The notes under the pieces were generated by a model, which worked only from the letters and a program-made list of their open reading frames with translations, did not search any database and was not told the DNA's origin. A stretch of DNA of 64,000 bases. It comes from Dittrichia graveolens (lineage: Eukaryota > Streptophyta > Magnoliopsida > Asterales > Asteraceae). The stretch is taken from assembly GCA_038502395.1 (NCBI GenBank), contig JARJIL010000004.1, positions 31,390,647-31,454,646 on the forward strand, in the 5' to 3' direction. Made by a program: the position numbers and the translations under genes. Positions 35,703-46,329 of this stretch are shown here, one piece after another. Position 1 is the stretch's first letter. Each line of letters opens with the position of its first letter.

Positions 35703-36560
35703 GTTGATATCAGAGTTGTGGTTTGAGGGATTCAGACACAACTAAATGAGTTTGCTAGACTTAAACCATGGTTATGATATAGCAGAGCAGTGAGCCAGAG
35801 CATGGGGATTAGTGAGTACACAAGATGATGTGTATAAATGTATAGAGATGATAAGTCTTATGACTTGCTATTATAACATGCACATTGATGATATAATAAA
35901 TTTGACAGTTGATGATGTTGTTTGACATAAGCACATTGAGGAATGATATGATGAATGTTATGAATGATAGTTGTATGATATGATGTACACCTAAATTATG
36001 CATAATGATCTTATGAGATATGATAATTGATCAGCATGAGAGAATGAAGATGAACTGCTTTATAGCCATTTTGAGAACTAACATTAGGGAGTTTGTGAAC
36101 CTTACTAGCTGTTAGACTTTCAAGCAACTGCATGATGTCGCGAGTGTAAGAGAGATTGAGTTAGAGAAACAAAGGAAACTCTCGAACTATGAGGATCGAA
36201 TGGAAAAGTTGCAAGATAAACGTCTCAAGGAGATGAAGCCTTTCGTCCCGAGGGACTAAGCTCTATTGTTTAACTCACATTTGAAGTTCAGGAAAATTTA
36301 TTTAAGTGTAGGTGGTCAGGTCCATTCACTGTTATCAACGTTTACCCAAATGGTACTCTCGAACTATAATCCACGAGTGGTGAGACTTTTAAAGTAAACG
36401 GTCATCGGATAAAACATAATTTTGGTGACCCGTCCATGATTTGTATGATTGAGGTGAGCAAATTGCACTCCCACCCAACTTAACTCAAGGGTTGGGGCAA
36501 GCTAGTGACCTGTTATCAAAACTTAGCATTTAGGAAATGAACTCGTTTTTTTTCTTTATT
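35703..36560 (+). pseudogene. Gypsy internal remnant with integrase C-terminal piece
   Basis: Between 36240 and 36430, frames read ALLFNSHLKF, then WSGPFTVINVYPNGT, then TFKVNGHR and HNFGDPSMICMIEVSKLH. This is the integrase C-terminus of Athila/Tat-type gypsy elements. Most of gag and pol is missing between the primer-binding site and this piece. An Athila/Tat tail next to a chromovirus-like LTR may indicate two elements, or my lineage reading of the LTR may be wrong. Confidence 0.6.
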
Positions 36561-37120
36561 TTGGTTATTCTATTGTTATATGTGTTGGACACCATAATAA
36601 CACCACACTTCTGCACTCTTTTGATATATCTATTCTATTGTAGTTGTGGTAGTGTTCTTGTTATATTACCGATGCATGTGCCATGTTTGGTAATGGTCTT
36701 ATTGGCATTCAATTTGATTTCCTAGTACGTACAATATGGTTGAAATTCGAGTTCGGGGAAGTTTATTCTTTTTCCTTCACTACTTTTTCATGGCATGCCC
36801 TCTTAGTCTCAAACATTAAGTCCGAGAAGGGTAATCACTTTATTTTCATTTTCCTTTTGATTATTCTTATTTTACTCAAAATCACTCTACTTTTAACCTT
36901 TTAGGTTAAAATAGAAAAATATAAAAGAACTACACATTACAAAAAAGAAAACTTTCAATAAGTGTTTTTAGTTTAGAATTAAATAGGTTACTTTGACAAT
37001 TTCATTTGCTAATCTTTTAGTCCAAATTTGATATTTTTGTTAGATTTGAAGAAACTATTTGTATTTTTGTCTACAAAAAAGGCTCATTGATTACGATAGT
37101 AACTTACATAAAGTTTATTT
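36561..37120. other. Intergenic, nothing recognised
   Basis: AT-rich; no frame, terminal repeat or RNA gene supported. Confidence 0.5.
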
Positions 37121-37394
37121 TCATGCAATTTATTCCGGTATTGACCAAATTTTCAGAACCAAACCGGTACCGGTTTTTGTATTTCGGTTCGGTATTTGGT
37201 ACCAAGAATTCAAAAAATTCAGTTTCGGTATTTTCGGAAACGGTATTGGTTCGGTCCGGTTCCTATAAAGGTGAACGTATTAACTTGAAATTTTCCGAAC
37301 CGAGCCGGTCTCAAAGCGAAACCAATACCGGTTCTTGTATTTCGATTCGATACCAATAATTTAAAAAATTCGATTTCGATATTTTTAATACCAA
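37121..37394. repeat. CGGTTCGG-rich element remnant
   Basis: Many iterations of ACCGGTTTT, CGGTTCGGTA and ATACCGGTT on both strands, a composition shared with the hAT-type MITE at 45965-46223. No clear terminal repeats; the right side is cut by the Helitron-like end at 37395. Confidence 0.55.
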
Positions 37395-38205
37395 CTAGTA
37401 TTTTACCCGCGCGATGCGGCGGGGTAAAATAGTTTCATTTGTCGACTTGTCAATTCAACATGTTATTTGTGATGTTGCTGGAGAATATGGTGGTTGTGAT
37501 CTTCGTACAAATATCAAGTTAACGCAACATTTACGTTTAAATGACAACATTCTATTCTTGTATGAACGAATTCATACCATCTTTTACGATCATATTACAT
37601 GGTAGAATATAAACTTTTTGAAAACAGTAAGTAAATGCGACAATTATTTAGATCATGCTAAATACATATGTACTTCACTCATCACGTAACACTTCTTTGT
37701 AGACAGTTATAAGATATATATAGGCAAAGTATTTTGGTCTGTTTTCTGTCATTAAATCCAGGACAGATTTTTGTAATTAATTTTTTTGACAGTTTTAAAG
37801 TGTTTAAGATCATTGCTGGAACATATTGTAAATAATGCTATTTGAGTTGTACTATTTTAAAAGTGTTAAGATTCTTGCTGGAAGTCATTATAAAACATGC
37901 TATATTACTTGTACTACTTAACTTAAAAAATTGTCTTAAAAATAGAGCTAAATGTAATTAAATTATGACAGTTTTAAATGCTGAAAGTTATTGTAAAGTA
38001 TTAATTATGTATTTAAATTGTCTTAAATGCTAGAAGTTATTATATAGTATTAATTATGTATTTAAATTCTGAACATCATTGCTGGAACATTTGAGTTGTA
38101 CTATTTTAAAAGTGTTAAGATTGTTGCTGAAAGTTATTGTAAAACATGTTATATTACTTTTACTATTTAACTTGAAAAATTGTATTAAAAAAAAGAGTTA
38201 AATTA
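37395..38205 (-). mobile_element. Candidate non-autonomous Helitron
   Basis: On the minus strand the sequence near 37424-37395 forms a GC-rich hairpin (CCCGCC...GCGCGGG) followed by TAAAATACTAG and then T. This is the CTRR end with preceding hairpin expected at a Helitron 3' terminus. The interior contains a partially duplicated block: GTTGTACTATTTTAAAAGTG at about 37845 and again at about 38094. The 5' end near 38205 is only guessed from TCGTATTAA. No helicase is encoded. Confidence 0.4.
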
Positions 38206-38212
38206 ATACGAG

Positions 38213-38600
38213 GTTGGTTAAGCTTTTTTTTAAGGGCTTAAGCTTATGAGCTTAAAAGCTTTTGAGCTTATGAGCTTATAAGCTTTTGAGAAAAAAAAGT
38301 GTTTGGATTAGCTTATAACTTATGAGTTAATAAACTTCTTTTAAAAATATAGAAAATGATTAAAAAGGGCTTCCTTACATTAGCTTATTAATGTATAATG
38401 ACTAAAAAGAGGGTATAAAGGTAAAATTGTAAAAATAAGCTCACATGAAAAAAAATAAGCTAGTTCAAAATGGCTTATGAAAAATGACTTATTTTGTTAA
38501 AAATAAGCCAATAAACTTAAGCTAATAAACTTAACCAAACACATAAAACATAATAAGCTTAAAATATAAGTTAATAAGCTAATAAGTTAAAATAACAAGG
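38213..38600. repeat. Foldback-like AGCTTAT-rich element
   Basis: Repeated AAGCTTAT and ATAAGCTT words on both strands, with GTTGGTTAAGC on the left and CTTAACCAAACAC on the right, suggest a foldback MITE. Exact ends and target duplication could not be fixed. Confidence 0.45.
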
Positions 38601-38712
38601 TTAGAAACCCCTTAAAACAACGTATCCACCTAGTAAATTTTACATGGGATAGTGAATAAAAACTCTTATCCATCCTCCGAACAAAAACCCAGAACTCGGA
38701 CGGCCAGCCATC

Positions 38713-41700
38713 ATGCAAACCGCCGGCAACCACCTCCTTGCTTCTACTTTCATTCTTCACTTGCCTAATAAATTCTCAAAACATCCCAATTCCGCTTTTC
38801 TCACATCACACACCACCAAGACTCTTTGCTCCTCCATGGATGGAACGAAGAAAAAAACCACTCGCAGGAAGTCATCTTATGGAAGCTCTAGGAAGTCAGT
38901 TTTGAGAAAAACCTTTAAACAAGAACAGGTGACCTTCACCGCTCCGATATCTGATGACCCAATTGTTGCAATTATCGGTGGTGGAATGTCGGGTCTTCTT
39001 TGTGCTCTCCAATTGGAGAAAAGAGGAGTTCGGTCCACTGTTTTTGATACGGTATGTGATAATTTTCAACTTTTATTTTATGGGTTTTACAGTTACAATG
39101 GTCAGGCATTTTGTCGAACAGTTGGTGTGCTTAGTAATCGTAATGTCAATGAAATTTCCAGTTTCCGTCCACTGTTTTCGATACAGTATGTGATATATTT
39201 TCATCTTTTATGTTATGGGTTTTACAATTATAAGTTGGTCAGGCATTTTATCAAACAATTGGTGTGCTTATTAATCGTAATGTCAATGAAATTCCCAGTC
39301 GTTGAGAGCTGCATATGAAAAAATAGTTAAAGATTCCATCATTCTCACAACTTGATACACATAATTAACGATAACTCTTAGCTCCAGACACTTGCTAGTT
39401 GCTACATGTATAGTGTGAGTGGAATTCTTATGTCTTTCACTCATTGTTATGTAACTTTAGGGAATTCATGGACTTGGGGGAAGAATGGGCACAAGAATGA
39501 TTGATCCGTCGATGATATTTGACCATGCAGCTCAATTCTTTACTGTAAGCAACCCTTTATTTTCTGAGTTGGTTGATGAATGGTCCCAGAAAGGTTTTAT
39601 TCGGCAGTCAGTAGGTGTCATTGGAGAGCTTAAAGCAGGTGGTGAATTCTTGCCATTTATTTCTGCCCCTCCTCGATATATAGCAGTCAATGGAATGCGC
39701 ACCCTTGCCGATTCACTACTTACTCAGGTACAAGATTTGCAATTCTACTACTTTGTTTATTCTTTGGTTATTATGTAGTTCTTTTGTTCTTTTTAAGTCA
39801 AATGTCCACGGTGTCTACGTATGAGTACAATTTAAGCACGGCCATGCATTTCTTCGGTTTATATTGTTAAGGGCCCGAAGAGATGTATATCTTTTAATAC
39901 TATAGGAACAATTCCCATCTTGACTGCTTATGCTTCACTACATACGTCCGAGAATAAAGATCATCATCTAGTCAAGGAATTACGTTCAAGTGTCTAAGTG
40001 AAGCGTTCTCCAACATGAGAACAATAAACTTCTCAGGTCAGTGGATATAATAATTCAGTCACAGTAAGATCTACACTTTGATAATGATCAATGAAGCAGT
40101 CGTGATGACGGGACGTTATCCAATATTCGTTTGCATGCTCATGCTCAACCAGTCCACAAATCACAATAGCCTTGTCACATTGTGACTCTCATGACAATGA
40201 TTGGTTATCAATAGGTTTTTAATAATCTCTATTACTCATAATTACATTGGACAAGCAAAGAAAGAGCAACAACGTAAATGTGATGTCAGTTTCGCATATA
40301 TCAATCAAAATTGCCATTGCTATTGTTTCTTTAATAGAAAGTCATGAAATTATGTAAAAAATGTTGACATAACATGGTGGAACTGTTTTATAACTGTTTT
40401 CATGAAGGTAAAAAGTCTCATATTGGCCACTGCTTGTTTCTAATTGTAATTGTGTTCATTAGAAAGTTGGTCGTTGTTTTTTCCGTTGCAATGAATCTCA
40501 AAGGACAAGATCGAGCTCTTTATCAACATGCCCTATATTTAATGCATACAACTTCATAATTTATATGTATCAAAAGACTGAGATTAATCATGTAATAATA
40601 TACTTCTTAGCTTCTCCTAAGATTTGAAATGCACTATGCAAGTGTTCTTTCAGGTAGAATTTAACCACTACGATTAGGAGTTTAACAGCGCAAGAAATAT
40701 TCTAGTGTATATTTATATGGTTGAAAACCAAGATATTTATATAATTGGAAAATTTACAGGTATGAACAAAATTTCGTAAGCTCCTAAATTGTATTGATGT
40801 GTGATTGACTAATTGCTTAAAAAGATGTTTCAAGATTGTTCAAATATGGTAGAAAGTGCGCTCAAGATTTCTCTGCTTTATAATGCAACAGAACACCTCA
40901 CTTTTTCTTTGTGTAAACATGCACCAAAACCGAACTTATGTTTTTCCAACCCAAATGCCTATTTTGGCTGTATTTGGTGTTAATACAAGTTTACTTCAGA
41001 AACCAGCTGTTGGAAATTATTGAAGATGGAGGTTTTCAGTTTTCATATCTTGATAGTTTTGTTTCTAGAAACATTCTATTTAGTACATAATGTAATTACA
41101 TGCTTTTTAGGGTATGGATACTGATTATTTCTAGGTAGGTTAATAGGCGTTAGTTGCATACCTTGTTATATCATAATCTTTATTTTTTGTTAACCTAATT
41201 GATGTTGATCATTGGTGCATATGATCCATTATGACTTCTAAAGCAAAAGGTCATCGTTTTTGAAATATCAAATTCACAGCAGGTTGATGTAATTTAAATT
41301 AGTCTATTAAATTAATGATGATAACAGTTCAAGTTACCATATATATATATATATATATAGAAATGGCCTTTTGTATTATTATACTTATTCTTATTTCTAT
41401 TCTTTTTCATCGTTTTCTCTTTTAACATTTACTTGTGTTCAGAGTTCCATGGTTGATGTGGTGAGGCCTTGCTGGATAAGCTCTTTGGAACCGAACAACG
41501 GAAAGTGGCACTTGAGTGAGAATGGAAAGCATCGTGGACAGTTTGATGCGATTGTTATTGCACACAATGGTAATATTTTCGTTACATTTTTTTTTTTTAC
41601 TTTCAAACAGTTTCTATCCGTGATATAATTTCATCAAGCTATTTCTATATTTTGTTTAAATACCTGACAAAAATGAAAAATAGTAGCATAAGGGGGGTTT

Positions 41701-43098
41701 GGATGTTGATGAATCAAAACGGGCTATGTTTTTCTTAGTGGTTTTTTTATGGGAACTTTTTGCTCATTTCTCAAAACTCGATTATTTCGCCACAAATTAT
41801 TCCGCTTTTACCAAACACTCAAAAGTGATTATTGGCTTGAAGTTTGGACCCACATCCAAAGACCCCCAAAATACTATATTCTCTATGTGTACTTGTACGC
41901 AATCAATAAAGACTTTCACTGGCTACCATTTTGTAAAATATGAATATTCTTAGTATATTGTTCTATCATCAGGAAAATGTGCTAACCGGTTGCTTTCTAC
42001 TTCCGGATTACCACTTGTTGCTAGACAAATGAAGGTATACTCTAAACTTACATTGTAGTTTATCACGTAAACTTTTTTCAATTGTTATTTGCTAATTTTG
42101 AAGGGGTATTTTGGGTATTTTACAGAGACTTGAACTTAGTTCTATATGGGCTCTTCTTGCTGCATTTGAAGATCCTCTTCCTTTACCATCTCATTTTGAA
42201 GGGGCTTTTGTGAAAGGGATAGATTCTGTATCATGGGTGGGAAACAACACAGAAAAATTATCTAATTCTCAGAAAATGGGACCTCATTGTTGGACAATTT
42301 TCAGCACATCATCTTTCGGAAAGCGTAATAAAGTTCCGCAGGTCATATATTGGACTTTTGACCATTAAATTTTCTTTTTTAACTACTTATTCCTTCTGAA
42401 ATAATTATATTTTATCAGGAGAATATTCCTAATTCCACAGCAGAGAAGGTGAAAGAGTTGATGCTTGCAGGTGTTGAGAATGCTTTAGGATTACCAAATG
42501 GCTCACTTAAGAGACCAATATATACTCGGGTACAATTATGGTATGAATTTCAGTAATTGCAATGTTACAATGATATAATAATATTAAAAGCATGAAAAAA
42601 ATTATATATTACAAGTATGATTAAAATATTTAATTATGCATATTACTATGCAGGGGTGCTGCTCTTCCTACAAATACTCCTGGTATTCCCTGCATTTTTG
42701 ATCCTTTTGGAAGAGCTGGCATTTGTGGCGATTGGCTACTTGGTTCCAGTTTAGAGGCTGCAGCCCTAAGTGGAATATCCTTAGCAAATCATGTAAGTTC
42801 TTGATTTTTTATAATTTTATCTTTGTAGCGATTTTTGATACATAATTAAAGAAATCGATAAAAAAATGTTGATGGGTCAAACCGACCTGTTATGACCGGC
42901 ACTATCCATTAATGCCATTTAATGGGTCTCTTTATACAGACTGCAGATTATCTAAAAAGTGGTGGGTCCCGACCAGATGAGTTCGCTGCTGGTTTACACA
43001 AGGATTTCCAACCGTTGCAGGGACATGATATTGGACAATTCCCGGGATTAGAGTCCAGCAATGATATACAAGAGGCTCAAGTTCAACTTGGTGCTTAA
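38713..43098 (+). CDS. Renalase-like FAD/NAD(P)-binding oxidoreductase, probably plastid-targeted
   Basis: Eight exons (38713-39051, 39461-39727, 41443-41569, 41973-42034, 42126-42341, 42419-42540, 42654-42792, 42940-43098) with GT-AG introns keep one frame of 476 residues. The first 75 residues are rich in Ser, Thr, Lys and Arg with few acids, like a chloroplast transit peptide. Residues 78-113 hold the FAD-binding fold (IVAIIGGGMSGLLCALQLE). Exon 2 gives HGLGGRMGTRMIDPSMIFDH, and the C-terminus gives IFDPFGRAGICGDWLLGSSL with the second flavin-contact region. Renalase-type enzymes oxidise dihydronicotinamide isomers; the plant substrate is not established to my knowledge. No disabling change is seen. 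Intron 1 holds a duplicated copy of the exon 1/donor region, and introns 2 and 3 carry transposon remnants. Confidence 0.93.
39029..39299 (+). repeat. Tandem duplication across the exon 1/intron 1 boundary
   Basis: Units at about 39029-39162 and 39163-39299 (period 134 bp, close to 90 percent identical by eye). Unit 1 contains the last 23 exon bases and the real donor ACG/GTATGTG. Unit 2 carries the same exon end and a second donor-like ACA/GTATGTG (39184-39192), now inside intron 1. Confidence 0.9.
39820..40260. mobile_element. Copia-derived fragment in intron 2 of the renalase-like gene
   Basis: AGCACGGCCATGCATTT and the following GGGCCCGAAGAGATGTATATCT resemble the 3' non-coding region of the nested copia element (9393-9480: AGCACGGCCATGCATTT, then GGGGCCCAACGATATCTCTC). 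The rest is diverged. No coding part or LTR is present. Confidence 0.5.
41692..41867. mobile_element. Candidate MITE in intron 3 of the renalase-like gene
   Basis: The left end GGGGGGTTTGGATGTTG and the reverse complement of the right end (GGGGGTCTTTGGATGTG) form an imperfect terminal inverted repeat around 176 bp. No clear target duplication. Confidence 0.45.
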
Positions 43099-44438
43099 AT
43101 ATTCATGTGGACATGAATCTTGAAATCTGTAAGTTCATCTTTCTTTTAATGCGTAACACCCTTTTTGTTTAGTGGATATTGAGGTCTTAATTTGAAATTT
43201 CAACTCATTCTAAGCATCATCTTTTCTGAGCTGCATTTTTGCGTGTTGACGTATTCTAAAATGATCATGAACAAACAATGTGAGATGTCGAAGTTTAATT
43301 TAGATTAGATTGACATTCTGGAGTTTTTACTTTTTAGATTCCGAGAAGTATATATAAAAGAATCAGAAGGCATTAAATTTTTCTGCCTTCCAAAGATTTA
43401 GCTTTCTATATCTGTTGTACCATAATATCTTTAACACTCAAAGTTGGCAAAAATGTTAATCATGCCCAACTTGCTACAAATAAAGTCTTTCTTTGATTTG
43501 TGTGCTAAATACATGGAGATTGACTCACTTTTTCAGGAAAAAAGTGGCATGCAATGAGCTCCAAATTCAATTTTTCTGCAGGATTAATCAACTTTGCTGA
43601 TTTCTTCACCATGCCTCTTCCTACACTTTGTTCTTCACATTCCAAGCTTGATGAGACGTTATACGCCTTTAGCTTGTGAGGGCGTATTAGGTGTAAATAC
43701 CTAAAAGACTAGTTTAGATAGATTGGACTGTAGGACTTGGTTAGTTTATGGGTACATTGTACCAGTTATATTAATATAAAACAATATACAATTTCACCCT
43801 GATAAGTGGATTTTGATTCATAAAGATATTATGTAAATCAGTTAATTATTACATTGCATATATACTTGATTTCAAAATGTACAAACATATGAAGTTTTTA
43901 TTTTTGATTGCAAATATCTAGTATAATTTATGATCTTTAAGTTCATTATCCCATATGTCAACTGAGTCAAATAGTGACATATCAGTGCATGTTTATGTTT
44001 TCCTTTCTTGAATTCAATTCAATTACTTTTTATGTTTCTTCAAGTTTTGAGCCGGAGGTTTCTCGGGAAGTAGTCTATCTGGATAAATGTATGATTTGAC
44101 GTCTCTCGTATCCCGCCTAGGCAAGATTGTGTGTTGTTGTATGGACATACTCACCACATTGTATTATATTTAGTTAATTTGGAAGAATAAATTTCGAGTT
44201 TTATAAGTTAAGAAGCCAGATGGAGATGTTATGAGCCTCTGGTACACATTTGTCTTGTGTTCGTTCCATTAGCTTTTTTGTTCGAAGTAGTGAACGATAC
44301 GAGTCTTATGCTCGAGAACAAAGTGTAGGTTCCCGTGTTCATTCTATTGCTCTATATTCACCTCAAGCACATGTGATACTGCTTTTGGATCAAATACTTT
44401 CCGATAAGGCTAGATTTTGTTTCAGATTGACATCAACA
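43099..44438. other. 3' flank of the renalase-like gene, no other gene seen
   Basis: Presumed 3' untranslated region followed by AT-rich sequence. A short inverted repeat (ATACGCCTTTAG...GAGGGCGTATTAGG) lies at about 43660-43692. No coding support. Confidence 0.5.
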
Positions 44439-44860
44439 CACTACTATAAAAAAAAACTTTCGGGCTCTCCTATTTAAATCCGGTTAAAAAAAACACCTAA
44501 GACGGGGCTAACAGAGGCAAACGTGCATTTTTTATGATTCGGACACAGTTTTTTAACAAAAAAACAAGGTCTAAATATCTGGGAAACATTCTGGCCCGGT
44601 TCTTTTAATGAAAATAGAGTCTAAATCTCAGGTTTCAGCACGTCTGAAATACATGGATATATTCGGACACTGCTTTTTATGAGGAAAATTGGGTTTGAGA
44701 ATTCAACATTCGGCCCTATTTTTTATTATCCTTTCTTATAGGGGTTCTATGTGAAGGTAATAGACATGATTGTGGTCCGGTTTGAAACATAAATAAGGTG
44801 TAAACAGAGGTTTTTAATCTATTGAAAGGCTAGGGCCTTTCTTTTAAATTTGAGATCGTG
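44439..44860. mobile_element. CACTA-type transposon terminus with subterminal repeats
   Basis: CACTACTATAAAAAA at 44439 matches the terminal wording of plant CACTA (En/Spm) elements. It is followed by repeated subterminal motifs such as ATTCGGACAC(A/T)G (about 44535 and 44663) and ATTCGGCCCTATTTTTT (about 44708). The opposite terminus and a transposase are not visible, so this is a truncated or very diverged copy. Confidence 0.55.
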
Positions 44861-45840
44861 AAAAGAATTATAAAAACTCAATGCTAAGAGTACATTGTTA
44901 TCTAGTATGTTTGGTATGTATACTCGAGCTTACTTGGACGAAATTAGTAACTTGTTCACTTCTTCACTAAGAATAATATTATGGTTTGATCTCCAAATTC
45001 AAATCTAATGTAGAATACAAGAGGTTAAAAAAAAGAATCCTAAACTATGAAGACTCTACGGGAGTGTTTGTATGTAGGAATGAAACTAGGGTTCAGGCGA
45101 CTATGGCTAGGGTTCCAAATAGTAATTCGGTAGAAGGAAAGGATCCTAGTCAACCGAATAGCAAGAACAAAATGGGTTAGGCAAGGGTTTCTAGGTGGGC
45201 TTTTGGATTGGTGGCAGCATAAGTGATTTGTTTACCGGTGGCGGGATGGCAGAAGTAGTGGAGTGGCGTTGGTGTGCTCCAACAAACCTAGGTATTCTGT
45301 GGCTTCATATCCGGGCTAAGGATTTCACAAATGAGGGAAGACGGCAAGGTTTCCGACAGGCTTTTATCAAAGTTGTACTAAGAACATGGCTCTGGTACCA
45401 TGTAAGTATGTAACAAAATAACAAGAGATGTAATTTTTTGTATCTTTTGTTGATCAATAAACATTAAATATATACAAGAATTTGAAAGCTAAACTAGGAG
45501 AGCGTATAATCTATACTAGGAAACTAAATTCTCCTCTAATTAAGCATATATACAACTATAATATAATACTTATTTGTTAGTACTATCAATGCCCAAATAT
45601 ATAAAAATAAAATTTTAATAATTTGATGATAGCAATTTTAATATTAAATTTAATATGATACAATTCTTATAAATCCAAGTTAATTGTGAATTGTAATACG
45701 ATAACAAATGTAATGTTATGACTTTTATAATCTATTTTATTGTTTTGTATGATATTTAATTTTATTTTTATATAAATTATTCACTTTAAATCATGTATAC
45801 TTCAAGTCAAGTAGTAATCGCGGATGTCATACTAGTTTAT
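44861..45840. other. Intergenic, nothing recognised
   Basis: Two short open frames (44986-45180 and 45195-45413) have no recognisable motif and no splice context. The stretch may belong to the CACTA-like element on its left. Confidence 0.5.
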
Positions 45841-45964
45841 AAGGGTGTGTGGTAACCGACGTGTCAATTAATGCAATTTCATAACCAATTGCTTCGGTTA
45901 TATTCGGTTATAGATGATGATTTAGTTATGAGTTCAGTTATAAGTGGTTAACCGTCCATAAATA

Positions 45965-46223
45965 TAGGGATGAGAAAAAAAACCATTTGTCCCAAACCGA
46001 ACCCGAACCGGAACGATTTATACACTTTTGGGTTCGTTCTCGGTTCCTATATTTTCCTTATTTCTGTTCCATCGGGTTTGGTTTTTTACCCGGAATCGAT
46101 GGGACCGAACCGGAACCAATTAGGAACAAACGGTTCGGTCCTCGGTTCTTACTTTGGGACATTTTTGGTTTCGGCTTTTTTCGGATTTGGTCTGGTTCGG
46201 TTTTGAAACCGTGCTCATCCCTA
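45965..46223. mobile_element. hAT-type MITE rich in CGGTTC, with 8-bp target duplication
   Basis: The ends TAGGGATGAG and CTCATCCCTA are perfect 10-bp inverted repeats. The flanking octamers CATAAATA (45957-45964) and TATAAATA (46224-46231) agree at seven of eight positions, as expected for hAT insertion. Length is 259 bp. The interior is alternating ACCGAACCCGAACCGG and CGGTTC words that open short meaningless frames on both strands. Confidence 0.75.
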
Positions 46224-46329
46224 TATAAATATAAAACTAGCAAAACTATTGAATATATCATGAGACAAGAACTAGTTATATTTCATATTAGAATATGGAA
46301 GCTAAAGAAGAACATAGCAAATACCACCT

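Noticed and set aside
39061..39318. Read-through of exon 1 into intron 1 as a short protein
   Set aside because: The conserved protein continues at 39461 (HGLGGRMGTR) and the donor at 39052 is good; the open stretch is a by-product of the tandem duplication.
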